A stretch of DNA of 64,000 nucleotides from Orientallactaga sibirica (GCA_036365145.1 JAEOAD010002712.1:4687501-4751500); one strand, 5' to 3'. Shown: positions 30,101 to 42,155, counted from the first letter of the stretch. Made by a program: numbers and translations. The notes: generated by a model from the letters alone, not told the origin.

Positions 30101-33100
30101 ATGCTCACCATCACTGGTTTCTAGTTGACATTCTCCATTAACGAAGCTCACCATCACTGGTTTCTAGTTGACATTCTCCATTAACGAAGCTCACCATCAC
30201 TGGTTTCTAGTTGACATTCTCCATTAACGGAGCTCACCATCACTGGTTTCTAGTTGACATTCTCCATTAACGGAGCTCACCATCACTGGTTTCTAGCTGA
30301 CATTCTCCTTAACGGATCTCACCATCACTAGTTGTTTCACCATCACTGGTTTCTAGTTGACATTCATCACCATCACTGGTTTCTAGTTGACATTCTCCAT
30401 TAACGGATCTCACCATCACTGGTTTCTAGTTGACATTCTCCATTAACGGAGCTCACCATCACTGGTTTCTAGTTGACATTCTCCATTAACGGAGCTCACC
30501 ATCACTGGTTTCTAGTTGACATTCTCCCATTAATGGAGCTCACCATCACTGGTTTCTAGTTGACATTCTCCATTAACGGAGCTCACCATCACTGGTTTCA
30601 AGTTGACATTCTCCCTTAACGGAGCTCACCATCACTGGTTTCTAGTTGACATTCTCCCTTAACGGAGCTCACCATCACTGGTTTCAAGTTGACATTCTCC
30701 CCAGCTCACCATCACTGGTTTCTAGTTGACATTCTCCATTAACGGAGCTCACCATCACTGGTTTCTAGTTGACATTCTCCATTAACGGAGCTCACCATCA
30801 CTGGTTTCTAGTTGACATTCTCCATTAACGAAGCTCACCATCACTGGTTTCTAGTTGACATTCTCCATTAACGAAGCTCACCATCACTGGTTTCTAGTTG
30901 ACATTCTCCATTAACGGAGCTCACCATCACTGGTTTCTAGTTGACATTCTCCATTAACGGAGCTCACCATCACTGGTTTCTAGTTGACATTCTCCATTAA
31001 CGGAGCTCACCATCACTGGTTTCTAGTTGACATTCTCCATTAACGGAGCTCACCATAACTGGTTTCTAGTTGACATTCTCCTTAACGGAGCTCACCATCA
31101 CTGGTTTCTAGTTGACATTCTCCATTAACGGAGCTCACCATCACTGGTTTCTAGTTGACATTCTCCATTAACGGAGCTCACCATCACTGGTTTCTAGCTG
31201 ACATTCTCCCTTAACGGATCTCACCATCACTGGTTTCTAGTTGACATTCTCCCTTAACGAAGCTCACCATCACTGGTTTCTAGTTGACATTCTCCATTAA
31301 CGAAGCTCACCATCACTGGTTTCTAGTTGACATTCTCCATTAACGGATCTCACCATCACTGGTTTCTAGTTGACATTCTCCCTTAACGGAGCTCACCATC
31401 ACTGGTTTCAAGTTGACATTCTCCCTTAACGAAGCTCATCATCACTGGTTTCAAGTTGACATTCTCCCTTAACGAAGCTCACCATCACTGGTTTCTAGTT
31501 GACATTCTCCATTAACGGAGCTCACCATCACTGGGTTTCTAGTTGACATTCTCCATTAACGGATCTCACCATCACTGGTTTCTAGTTGACATTCTCCCTT
31601 AACGGAGCTCACCATCACTGGTTTCAAGTTGACATTCTCCATTAACGGAGCTCACCATCACTGGTTTCTAGTTGACATTCTCCATTAACGGAGCTCACCA
31701 TCACTGGTTTCTAGTTGACATTCTCCATTAACGGAGCTCACCATCACTGGTTTCTAGTTGACATTCTCCATTAACGAAGCTCACCATCACTGGTTTCTAG
31801 TTGACATTCTCCATTAACGAAGCTCACCATCACTGGTTTCTAGTTGACATTCTCCATTAACGGATCTCACCATCACTGGTTTTCTAGTTGACATTCTCTC
31901 CATGCTATCACTGGTTTCTAGTTGACATTCTCCATTAACGAAGCTCACCATCACTGGTTTCTAGTTGACATTCTCCATTAACGAAGCTCACCATCACTGG
32001 GTTTCTAGCTGACATTCTCCATTAACGGAGCTCACCATCATTGGTTTCTAGCTGACATTCTCCCTTAACGGATCTCACCATCACTGATTTTCTAGTTGAC
32101 ATTCTCCATTAACGATGCTCACCATCACTGGTTTCTAGCTGACATTCTCCATTAACGATGCTCACCATCACTGGGTTTCTAGTTGACATTCTCCATTAAC
32201 GAAGCTCACCATCACTGGTTTCTAGCTGACATTCTCCCTTAACGAAGCTCACCATCACTGGTTTCTAGTTGACATTCTCCATTAACGGAGCTCACCATCA
32301 CTGGTTTCTAGTTGACATTCTCCATTAACGAAGCTCACCATCACTGGTTTCTAGTTGACATTCTCCATTAACGAAGCTCACCATCACTGGTTTCTAGTTG
32401 ACATTCTCCATCACCATCACTGGTTTCTAGCTGACATTCTCGAAGCTCACCATCACTGGTTTCTAGTTGACATTCTCCATTAACGGAGCTCACCATCATT
32501 GGTTTCTAGCTGACATTCTCCCTTAACGGATCTCACCATCACTGATTTTCTAGTTGACATTCTCCATTAACGATGCTCACCATCACTGGTTTCTAGCTGA
32601 CATTCTCCATTAACGATGCTCACCATCACTGGGTTGACATTCTCTAACGGAGCTCACCATCACTGGTTTCTAGTTGACATTCTCCATTAACGGAGCTCAC
32701 CATCACTGGTTTCTAGTTGACATTCTCCATTAACGGAGCTCACCATCACTGGTTTCTAGTTGACATTCTCCATTAACGGAGCTCACCATCACTGGTTTCT
32801 AGTTGACATTCATGAACGAAGCTCACCATCACTGGTTTCTAGTTGACATTCTCCATTAACGAAGCTCACCATCACTGGGTTTCTAGTTGACATTCTCCAT
32901 TAACGGAGCTCACCATCACTGGTTTCTAGTTGACATTCTCCTAACGGAGCTCACCATCACTGGTTTCTAGTTGACATTCTCCATTAACGGAGCTCACCAT
33001 CACTGGTTTCTAGTTGACATTCTCCATTAACGGAGCTCACCATCACTGGTTTCTAGTTGACATTCTCCATTAACGGAGCTCACCATCACTGGTTTCTAGT

Positions 33101-33906
33101 TGACATTCTCCATTAACGGAGCTCACCATCACTGGTTTCTAGTTGACATTCTCCATTAACGGAGCTCATCATCACTGGTTTCTAGTTGACATTCTCCATT
33201 GACACTCACCATCACTGGTTTCTAGTTGACATTCTCCATTGACGAAGCTCACCATCACTGGTTTCTAGTTGACATTCTCCATTAACGAAGCTCACCATCA
33301 CTGGTTTCTAGTTGACATTCTCCATTAACGGAGCTCACCATCACTGGAGTTGACATTTCCTAGCTCACCATCACTGATTTTCTAGTTGACATTCTCCATT
33401 AACGAAGCTCACCATCACTGGTTTCTAGTTGACATTCTCCATTAACGAAGCTCACCATCACTGGTTTCTAGTTGACATTCTCCATTAACGAAGCTCATCA
33501 TCACTGGTTTCTAGTTGACATTCTCCATTAACGAAGCTCATCATCACTGGTTTCTAGTTGACATTCTCCATTAACGAAGCTCACCATCACTGGTTTCTAG
33601 CTGACATTCTCCCTTAACGAAGCTCACCATCACTGGGTTTCTAGTTGACATTCTCCATTAACGAAGCTCACCATCACTGGTTTCTAGTTGACATTCTCCA
33701 TTAACGGAGCTCACCATCACTGGTTTCTAGTTGACATTCTCCATTAACGAAGCTCACCATCACTGGTTTCTAGTTGACATTCTCCATTAACGAAGCTCAC
33801 CATCACTGGTTTCTAGTTGACATTCTCCCTTAACGAAGCTCACCATCACTGGTTTCTAGTTGACATTCTCCCTTAACGAAGCTCACCATCACTGGGTTTC
33901 TAGTTG
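27131..33906. repeat. Large 43-bp tandem array (minisatellite/satellite), about 157 copies
   Basis: 6.78 kb of head-to-tail repeats. The unit reads GGTTTCTAGTTGACATTCTC followed by CATTAACGGAGCTCACCATCACT. Units are mostly 43 bases, with a recurrent 44-base form (GGGTTTC) and a few shortened units, for example near 28170, 28675, 30335, 30700, 32410 and 32630. Copies differ at a few recurrent sites: AGTTGAC/AGCTGAC, CTCCATT/CTCCCTT, ACGGAG/ACGAAG/ACGGAT, TTCTAG/TTCAAG. Each unit carries TAG, TGA and TAA in three different plus-strand phases, and 43 is not a multiple of three, so the array cannot encode protein. No other element interrupts it. The left edge joins unique sequence at GTGTGACC; the right edge breaks off inside a unit at TAGTTG. 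Confidence 0.98.
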
Positions 33907-34435
33907 CTCAGGCAACAGGCTTTGTATTATCTCTGCTCTTCCTTGCACTATATTGGATATTCCTTCAGCAGCTACCTTTATTTCTCTGGTTATGACTCAG
34001 CATTGCCACTACCATCATCCTTGGTCCAACCCATCACCACCCCTTGCTCAGGACATTGCCTAAGCCTCCTAACTGTACTGCCTGCTTCACGCCATGGCCT
34101 GTCTATAGTCAGCTCTTAGCTGAGCCACCAGCTCAGCTTTTGCTCAGACACTTTCTAAGGCTTTCCACTTCATTCAAAGTAAAAGCCAGAGCTTTGCAAT
34201 GGGCCACAAAGGATGGCTCCTTGTCTCTCTGACATTCTGCCCTCAGCTGCTGCAGCCACTCTGTTTTTGTTCCTCCAGCATGCCAGGCCTAGCTGACCCC
34301 AGGATATATGCATTGGTTGCTCTCTGTGCCTGGATGGCCAGCTGCACACATGGACGCTCACTCTCCCACGTCTTTGCTCAAATACCACCTTTTAACAAGC
34401 TCTGGCTCGGCTTACAGTTCTAACATTTCAATTCT
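33907..34435. other. Unique right flank of the array
   Basis: No gene or repeat recognised. The overlapping plus-strand frames at 33860-34423 partly read the array edge and look like chance. Confidence 0.4.
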
Positions 34436-34676
34436 GTTTTGTTTGTTTGTTTGTTTGTTTATTTTAATTTATTAGCCAGAGAAAGAGAATAAGAGCAGAC
34501 ACAGAAAGAAAGAGAGAGTCAGTATGGGTGTGCCAGGGCCTCCAGTCACTGTAATCGAACTCCAGATGCATGCGCCACTTTGTGCATCTGGCTTTATGTG
34601 GGTTCTGGGGAATCGAACCTAGGTTATTAGGCTTTACAAGGAAGAGCCCTTAACCATGAAGCCATCTTTCCAGCCC
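34436..34676 (-). mobile_element. DIP-like SINE, antisense, with (TTTG)n head
   Basis: TTTGTTTGTTTG tract, AGCCAGAGAAAGAGAAT, CCAGGGCCTCCAGTCACTG, CACTTTGTGCATCTGGC and GAAGCCATCTTTCCAGCCC give the reversed DIP order. Confidence 0.88.
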
Positions 34677-34924
34677 TGTTCTGCTTTATGTTAACCAAGA
34701 AGATGGATCACTAAGCTCTGCATTTTGTTTATATTCTATCTCTCCGTTTGATACATATAGTAGATGTTCTTGTCTTTTTCTTACCCCCATATCTTCACCA
34801 GCTAACACACCAAAAGTACTTAATAAATGTCCTGGTTGAGCAGTTGACTGAAAAGTCATTTTTTACATGTTCAGAAACACAAGCAAGGCTGGACTGGTTA
34901 ACATAGGACATGAAACTGGCAGTT

Positions 34925-34927
<3 letters not shown>
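34677..34927. other. Unique spacer
   Basis: Nothing recognised; it ends in the left target duplication of the following B1 pair. Confidence 0.35.
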
Positions 34928-34966
<39 letters not shown>

Positions 34967-35106
34967 TTTTTGAGGTAGGGTCTCACTCTGGTCAAGGCTG
35001 ACCTGGAATTAACTATGTAGTCTCAGGATGGCCTCAAACTCTCAGCGATCCTCCTACCTCTGCCTCCCGAGTGCTGGGATTAAAGGCGTGTGCCACCACG
35101 CCCGGC
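34928..35106 (-). mobile_element. B1, antisense, with a 38-base T run
   Basis: An unbroken T run (34928-34965) is the reversed poly(A) tail, followed by GAGGTAGGGTCTCACTCTGG through CCACCACGCCCGGCC. The word CAGTTGGATTTT occurs before this copy and after the next one (about 34919 and 35264), so the two B1s share one outer duplication. Confidence 0.93.
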
Positions 35107-35112
35107 CGTGGC

Positions 35113-35263
35113 TTGTTTTTTTTTTTTACCCGGCTTTTTGAGGTAGGGTTTCACTCTAGTCCAGGCTGACCTGGGATTCACTATGTAGTCTCAAGGTGGT
35201 CCCGAACTCACAGTGATTCTCCTACCTCTGCTTCCTGAGTGCTGGGATTAAAGGTGTGCACAC
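35113..35263 (-). mobile_element. Second B1, antisense, tandem to the first
   Basis: Short T run, then GAGGTAGGGTTTCACTCTAG through GTGCTGGGATTAAAGGTGTG. It ends just before CAGTTGGATTTT. The first B1 probably inserted into the tail of this one. Confidence 0.9.
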
Positions 35264-35274
35264 AGTTGGATTTT

Positions 35275-35936
35275 AAAGTCACCAACTCTTTTGCCTCTTC
35301 TAGAATTCTTTTCCCTTGTGCTCTCTCATCTGTTTGCAGTATCCCAGAACCTGAAGATTTTTCCACAATCCTTGGCTCTCAGAAGTGTCATGCCGCCATG
35401 CCTGCCCAGACTCTCCTGCCCAGGACCCCACCCTGTACATGCTGGTGCTCTGGATCAGAGCTTCCTCCTCCAGCACAGATTTCCTGCATGCTCAGAGGCT
35501 TGTCTGAAGCTAACATACCACACAGAGTGTGGAAAGCTCCCCTCCAGAACCTGATGCTGTCACTTCTTGACATAGCTACCTTGCAGAAGCCAGAAACTCC
35601 TCCACTTTCTTTCCCACCATCCTTCAAACTCACCTAGAAACGGTTCGATAATTATGTGCACTGTGCTGCAAGAATCGATCCAGGTTAAGAGGGAGAAGAA
35701 GAAATGAGCAGGACACTGTGTATCTACTCACGGAGCTGCCAGGATGGTGAGCAGCAAAGACAAACTTAGGATGGTGACCTGTTTAGTGCTTCAGGTGTAG
35801 CACATGCGTGGATAGTCAGTGGAGGGACAAGCAAGTGTTCCGGTTCTGCTGGAGGGTATGTGAAAGCAGACAGTAGATGAAGCCAGATCATAAGGTACAT
35901 GGGAAGGCAAAGGGAGCTGGGTTTTAGTTCAGTGAG
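35275..35936. other. Unique sequence, nothing recognised
   Basis: A plus-strand frame at 35239-35637 has a protein-like length but starts inside the B1 and matches nothing I know. Confidence 0.35.
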
Positions 35937-36321
35937 TGTGGTAGTTTGAATATATGTCCCCCAATATATTCAGTGTTTTAGTAGTTATAGTTTGCATCTT
36001 CAATCACCTTGCTAGAGGCAATGTCACTGGGGGCTGGTCTTAAGGTGTGGGTTTGAGATTCCATTATAAAGATATGCAGATGTGCCTAGCAGGAGTTCCT
36101 GAAGTGTGCTGTGTGACCTTTTGGCTGTAGTTTTGCTCTGTGTGCTGTGGTGGCTGGTTGGTTTCTCTCTCTCTCTGCTTGGCCCTGTGGAGAGCAGGCC
36201 GCTTCTCTTGCCATTATGGAACTTCCCCTGGATCTGTAAGCTTCAATAAATAATATCCCTTCCTCCATAACTGTGCCCGGTCTGGAAGTTCATCTCAGCG
36301 AACCTGAAGCTGTCTGCTACA
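35937..36321 (+). mobile_element. Solo MaLR-like LTR with perfect target duplication
   Basis: Begins TGTGGTAGTTTGAATATATG and ends CTGTCTGCTACA. An AATAAATAATATCCC poly(A) region follows CATTATGGAACTTCCCCTGG. The 5-base repeat GTGAG at 35932-35936 and 36322-36326 is exact. It is the same family as the LTRs at 51821 and 53723. No internal sequence, so a solo LTR. Confidence 0.85.
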
Positions 36322-36326
36322 GTGAG

Positions 36327-36730
36327 CAAGGAATCATGAGAGGGTTTTGTCCGGGGAAGGGCATGATGAGAGCCAGACCTCAGGATGAAGAGACAGGGCC
36401 GGAGCACGCAGGCTCGTCTCAGCAGCCCAGCATGGAAGTGAGGGTCTGTGTGTTGCAAAGGGGAGATGGGCGTGAGGTGACCCAGGGCTGGCATGCTCAG
36501 GCTGTCATCACTGATTTGTGGGGCTAAGAAGTGTGGAAGGTGACGGAGGCTACTGGTCAGGTCACCATGTGCTAAGTGAACCCACAGTGGATGAGAAGAG
36601 AATATGGTATGTTGGCTCAGAGTGTGTGGATATGAGGTGTTCACGGAGAAAGCAGATGGAGATGCACAACAGACAAATATTCTTGTCTGAGGCAGAATAT
36701 AGGAACAAAGTATAAAAATCAGAGGTTAGA
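36327..36730. other. Unique spacer, nothing recognised
   Basis: No gene or repeat supported. Confidence 0.35.
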
Positions 36731-36869
36731 GCCTAGTATGGCGGCTCCCGACTTTAGTCCTAGTATTTGGGGTGCTGAGGTCGGAGGGTCACTATGAGTT
36801 GGAGGCCGGTGTGGACTACTGAGTGACAGGTTATCCTGGGCTAGAGTGAGACCCTCCTCAAAAAGCAAA
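36731..36869 (+). mobile_element. Diverged B1, sense
   Basis: GCCTAGTATGGCGGCTCCCG, ACTTTAGTCCTAGTATTTGG, GGTCGGAGGGTCACTATGAG and GAGTGAGACCCTCCTC follow the B1 order. Confidence 0.8.
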
Positions 36870-38092
36870 AGCATGTGGTTATTTCACTTATTGAGGCTGA
36901 AAGCTGAGGGCTTAATCCGTGGAAGGCAGTTTCAGACAAGTAAACATGGAAGTGTGATATCAGATCCTTCCGTAAACTGGCAGATACATTGATTCAGAGT
37001 TGAAAAACTACATCGTGGGCTTACTCTGTGGACTCTTTCAGCTGCATCTGTACTTAATAGTATACAAGACTCTTTGGCTTAGAAGTTTGGGGTGCATTCA
37101 TAGTTTTGGTAGCAGGCGTCTCTCCTGATGCCCTGTCGGCACAGCAGAGGTAATTACACGCTGAGCTGGTTCTGAGCCATCTTTACTTATGTTCCACCAC
37201 AAGTGGAAAGTTATTTATTTCATCAGATAATCCTAAAATAATCCCTGAAAAGATGCAAATCATTGATAATGAGCTTTGAGTGTTATCTCCCTCAGGGATA
37301 TTTGTGTTTTAATAGGAGTGTCATAACACTACGGAAACTTTAATCAAAGCCACTAATAATTAATGGCATGATTTCAGATGCAGTGTAAGTCAACGAGCCG
37401 TTACTTCTGAATGGAAATCCTGTGACATATATGGCCCCTTGCTCAGGGTATTGTTTTGGGAGACCTACATTAATGGTTAGGTAGGAACGGGTTTACAGTA
37501 AACATACTAATTAGTTGTAGAGAGCTGTTCTTTTAACATACTTGACGTTTTCAATTTAAAATATAGAAATTCTCTCAGTGCTGTTAATGTAATAGTGGCT
37601 GAAGGAGTGCAGCAACCAGGACTCTGCAAACAGGAGCATTCATCAGGACTCCTGGGGAAAGAGGTCTTAAGGGCCTGTGGGTGGTACCTGGACCCAAAGC
37701 AGGAGGAAACCCCCGCATGAAGGTGAGGAGACAGCCCTCCTCAGACCAGGGCACTGATGGGTCAAAGCCAACCCCGAGCTCAAAGCCCCTTGTATTTGGG
37801 AAGATGTCTGTGCTGGTGAAGGGAGCTCAGTGGAAAAGGATCGCCTGTGGAGGTGGTGCCGTCTGTGTTTGCCTCCCCAGAGCTAGTCTGGGTTTAAACT
37901 TTTACATAACAAACTAAAACCCAAGTAGATAGGCCTGCACTGCCCACAGCACTAAAATATGGATTACTGGAGAAAGAGGAAATTGAAGACAGATTTTGGT
38001 GAAAGAGGAGCCACACGGGTGCATGGAGGTCTAGAGTCAGAAGGCATCAGCCTTATGTCTAGGTGTATAAAGCCAGACATTTGCCATTCTAC
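36870..38092. other. Unique sequence with a candidate conserved non-coding element
   Basis: No gene seen. About 37140-37600 is repeat-free and AT-rich. It has many TAATTA, ATTAATGG, CACTAATAATTAATGG and ATCATTGATAATGAG words, the texture of homeobox-bound enhancers. This is inference from composition; conservation was not tested. Confidence 0.35.
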
Positions 38093-38128
38093 TTAAAAAA
38101 ACAAAAAACAAAAAAACAAAAAAAACAA
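38093..38128. repeat. A-rich simple repeat (CAAAAAA)n
   Basis: TTAAAAAAACAAAAAACAAA and similar; no SINE body adjoins it. Confidence 0.7.
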
Positions 38129-40312
38129 CCTAAGGCAAGAAGAGTGAGTTACAAAAAGGGACAGCCTTTGGAGACACTGGAGCTCCTCCTGTCTTCTGAA
38201 CACGCCCTACATGAACATTGTAATAACAAGTCGATGAGCCATCTCATGAGGCTTAGCGTCAGCACAGTGGGGCATTACATGTGCGCGTATATTTGGACCT
38301 AGTGGTCTTAATTATGAGTATTAAATATTACTAAATTTAAGTAGCGTGCTCTTTACTACAATGATTGACTAGCAGGTTTAAGTGAAATAAATGCCTCCAC
38401 TTTTCACAAGCATGGTTGATTTCCACAGTCAGACGTGTTCAAGTAGAAAGGCAAGGTAAGTAAATTAGTTCAATTAGGTACAAGGCCCTGATGAGGGGTG
38501 AGAAACGAAGGCACTCATGGCATCTGCCGCCATCGTCCCCTCTGTAGCATTAGCCTGGACCCAGTTCTTGACATGACCCACATGAGCTGAACCATGTCCC
38601 TAAGCAGCATCAGAAAAGGAGAGCTAAGGAGCCATGTGGGACACGTGGGCAGTGGGACACAGTCATCTCTGTGCTCCTGTCTTATGAGCAGCATAAACCA
38701 TGCTGGCACACCAAAGTTCAAAACAAAGCCTGCTTACCCCGTTGGGATAAGATCCACTTATTTTCCACAATGTAAAGGCAAGAGCACAAAATCAGGGAGG
38801 AAAACCGGAGAGGGAGGAAGGCGGGGGTGGGGAGAAAGAATGTGCCGCAGACATCACCTGAACGGGAAATTACACATCCCGCACACACAGGCGAGCTCTG
38901 CACACATGCCCAGATTCATCTCTGACAATTTAATTGTTTAATGGCAGGACTAACAAGGAATCCTTTCTAAAGTAATGGCATATAACGGCTTCCTGGTAGA
39001 GTTAATATTCCTGCTGCATGTGATGGGTGTTTCCCATTTGTACAGCTCTGCCCTAGCAGACTCCTGGTGCTGGTGGAGGGGGTGGGGCAGGAGGGGCGGC
39101 GGTGTCTGCACTCTTGCAGAATCTGGAAAACGTCCTAGCCTGTCACCTTAGCCATTAAAACAGTAAGTTGGAGACCCCAGTTGGCCCCAGAGCCATTGCT
39201 CAGTCGGTTGGAAGGTCCTGGTTGGTTTCCAGTCTTCAGGAGCCTGTCCTCCTGGGCTGCGGGCATGCCTGCCAAGCACAGAGTCCTGGCTTGTTTGACA
39301 GTTGTCCGTGGAGATTCTTGGAGACTCTGGATTTGGCAGGAGGGCCACACGCTGCCTCTCATGCTATGACCAGCATTCACATCTGAGCTGTAGTCTCCTC
39401 TCAGATTTCCCTACGGTTGGGCCTGGCTCAGGCCTTGAGTTGGATCCCCAGGCAGCCTGGTTACAGGGGTCGGCGGAGCCACACCGACTCCTTGAAGAAT
39501 CACCATGGCAAGAAGCATGCAGCTCTCACAGTGGACACAGCGCGCGTGGTAGTTTCTGCTCCTAAATGAACACTGTTCACATTTTCCACTATGGTCACCT
39601 GGGGAAAGGCCAGTGGAGAGGCGGAGCGCAGTGGGTTGTCCTGGCCCCTCTGACCACGACCACCAGCCACAGGCTGAAGCTCAGTGAAGAAGGGGGCTTT
39701 GCACGCGGGGCTGAAATGACAGACTCTTTGTAGCGTGAGCTTCCTACCCCACAGCTCTGAGTCTGCTTCCATGAGCATTACTTATCCATAGGCCTTTATT
39801 CCCAAGTATCATTGCTCTTTATAGTGACAGGATCAGCAAAAGCAGCCACTTAAAACCAACCAAACAAATGTGGGGACCCGTGTCCCCACACCTGCTCGTT
39901 TTCTCCACTTATGCCAGCACTGCCTCTCCCTGACACCTGAGGGAGGACTTATCAGTCACCAGTCACCTCCATTACAGAAATGCTGGAGTGACAAAGGGGC
40001 TGGCAGTGGGGAAGGTTTAGCAAGACAGTGCAGTCAAGGAGAATGAAAGGGAGGCAATGGAAGCTGAGAACAAAAGAGGGGGAGGAAAGAAGTAAAGGAG
40101 GTTGAGAAGCCAGGAGAGAGCAAGGAAAAGGACGTGCAGTGGGCATTCCCTGAACTCTCAGCCAAGAAAGACCCTTCCCAACCAGCCCATCCCACGTGGT
40201 TACTCTGGAGGGTGGCCGTCCAGCAGCTCCCTGCCTGCTAATGGGAGTGCAGTGTGCTGAAGACCTACAGTGTGCTGAAGACCTATTGTGCACCAGATGC
40301 TTTCTGTGACTT
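38129..40312. other. Unique intergenic sequence, nothing recognised
   Basis: Over 2 kb without a recognisable repeat, RNA or coding exon. A short local duplication (GTGTGCTGAAGACCTA twice) lies at about 40253-40287. Confidence 0.4.
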
Positions 40313-40411
40313 CTTTTTTTGGGGGGGAGGGGGGTTTCAAGGTAGGGTCTCGCTAGCTCAGGCTGACCTGGAATTCAGTATGTAGTCTCAGGGTGGCCTC
40401 GAACTCCCTTA
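40313..40411 (-). mobile_element. Truncated B1, antisense
   Basis: A T/G run followed by TTTCAAGGTAGGGTCTCGC through GGGTGGCCTCGAACTCC; the remainder (the B1 5' end) is missing. Confidence 0.85.
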
Positions 40412-40850
40412 AGCTGCTCCTTGCCAGGTGTCTGTCATAGTATCGAGAAAGCAGCCCACGTGGACGTCTTGGGGATTTGTTTATACTTCCCACTACTTCC
40501 ACTGCATGGTCGGTGACATATTTGCCATCACACTTCATAATGAGGAATGCTACTGGGTCACACTTCTAAACATACTTCTGTAATCGCATTTTAATGTAAT
40601 TTGATTTCTTTGCCATCCTATGCTTTTTTAAAAAACCCACATTTGAAAACATTTTGATAATACAGACTTCAGTTTCTCTAGACTCCCGAGGAGGCTCACT
40701 GCACATATGAGTAAGCTGAGAAGCTCTGACATGGAGAGAGAAGCACTGTATCTGCTTTCCTCAGGACCCTCGTCTCTCTCGGCAGTGCCAAGTATGTAAG
40801 GATCACTGTCACTATTGATTATGCGTGGACATTGCATAAAAGTGACTTTT
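40412..40850. other. Unique spacer
   Basis: Nothing recognised. Confidence 0.35.
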
Positions 40851-41014
40851 TTCTTTTCTTTTTCTTTTTTTGGTTTTTCGAGGTAGGGTCTCACTCTGAC
40901 CCAGGCTGACCTGGAATTTACTATGTAGTCTCAGGGTGGCCTTGGACTCATGGCGATCCTCCTACCTCTGCCTCCCAAGTGCTGGGATTAAAGGCGTGCG
41001 CCACCACGCCCAGC
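40851..41014 (-). mobile_element. Young B1, antisense, with exact 13-base duplication
   Basis: Reversed full B1 (GGTTTTTCGAGGTAGGG to CCACCACGCCCAGC). AAAAGTGACTTTT occurs at 40838-40850 and 41015-41027. Confidence 0.95.
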
Positions 41015-41067
41015 AAAAGTGACTTTTTGACAAGATTTTAAATGCAGATCATTGCAAGGAGTGAACA

Positions 41068-41190
41068 ATGAGAGACCCTGACTCAAAGAAGGTGGAAACC
41101 GGAGACAGACACATGAGGCTGTCCTCTGACTCCACATGTGAGTCCACGCTCACACCCGTGAACAAACATACACGTATACACAAACACCGA
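41068..41190 (+). mobile_element. B3/B2-type SINE tail fragment
   Basis: GACTCAAAGAAGGTGGAAAC, GAGGCTGTCCTCTGACTCC and a CACGTATACACAAACACC tail match the 3' half of a B3-like element; the head is absent. Confidence 0.55.
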
Positions 41191-41191
41191 A

Positions 41192-41286
41192 GGGAGGGAG
41201 GGAGGGAGGGAGGGAGGGAGGGAGGGAGGAAGGAAGGAAGGAAGGAAGGAAGGAAGGAAGGAAGGAAGGAAGGAAGGAGGGAGGAA
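41192..41286. repeat. (GGGA)n then (GGAA)n microsatellite
   Basis: Nine or so GGGA units switch cleanly to about twelve GGAA/AAGG units and end in GGAGGGAGG. A purine-only tract of about 95 bases. It forms a charged low-complexity frame on one strand, which is not a gene. Confidence 0.97.
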
Positions 41287-42155
41287 GAATTACCAACTTC
41301 TGCTTCATCCTCACAGGGTGGTGTCTCCCTCCCTCCTTCCCATCACCCTCTCTACATCTCCTCCAAGGCACTTTCCTGGACAGCTCTGTATTTGTGCTCT
41401 AACCAGAGGCGCTCACCTTGGATCTTCCATTATCATCATCTTGGGATTCACTTCATCTTGTTCCTATGATCTGGCTCCGAGCCCTTGTTTCTTGGGTCTT
41501 ATATATTCTTCTTTCCCAGCTTTCGGGAGCTCACTTTCCAGTGGCCTCCTTAAGGACAGGTATATAGGAGGTGAGTCTTCTGAGCCTCTTGCGCCTGTCA
41601 GCTCTGTTGTCCTGTGTGATAATGCAGCTGGGCCCTGTCGACATTTCCCCAGCTGGTGCAGGAGAGGGCCCTGAAGACACCACAAGGTGAGGCAGGGAAC
41701 AGGTTCTCTCCTAGTGGTCCTTCCCCTCCAGTCAGACCAGGGTACCCAGCAGCCAGTTCCAGTCTCCAGAGAGGACTCCAGGTCACCACACTCCAGTGGA
41801 TGGTATCCTGGGGGCCTGTTGTGGCCCGTGGGCCCCACCACACTGGAAAAGGAGGTTTGACTCAGTCTTTGTAGGAGGCCCCTCTGGGTGCTCCTGCCTC
41901 CGTCATGACATTCCACCTTAGCCCTGGAGGAGGTGGGTGCTCTCTCTGCCTAGCATTCCCATATTCTCTCAGGTTCTCTTTTCCGTCTCAGAGCTCAGCA
42001 TCTTGTACAGCGATCTTCAGGTAACCTTTCCCTGTAGCAGTCAGAACAGAGCTGATGCTGATACATGCTGCCCACGGGACAATGTCTTTATTTCATTCTC
42101 TTACATGATTGGAAGCTTGATTACGTGGATGATTGTGAATTGAAAATAATTTCCC
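41287..42155. other. Unique intergenic sequence, nothing recognised
   Basis: Open on both strands over 41318-41916 but with no domain, splice context or similarity I can name. Confidence 0.4.

Noticed and set aside
27131..33906. CRISPR-like regular repeats
   Set aside because: Units are contiguous with no unique spacers, and the surrounding sequence is mammalian. It is a tandem satellite.
34928..34965. 38-base T run as an assembly artefact
   Set aside because: It is the reversed poly(A) tail of a young B1 with matching target duplications, so it has a normal explanation, although its exact length may be uncertain.
41068..41469. 133-codon frame with charged repeats
   Set aside because: It translates a B3 tail and a GGGA/GGAA microsatellite.
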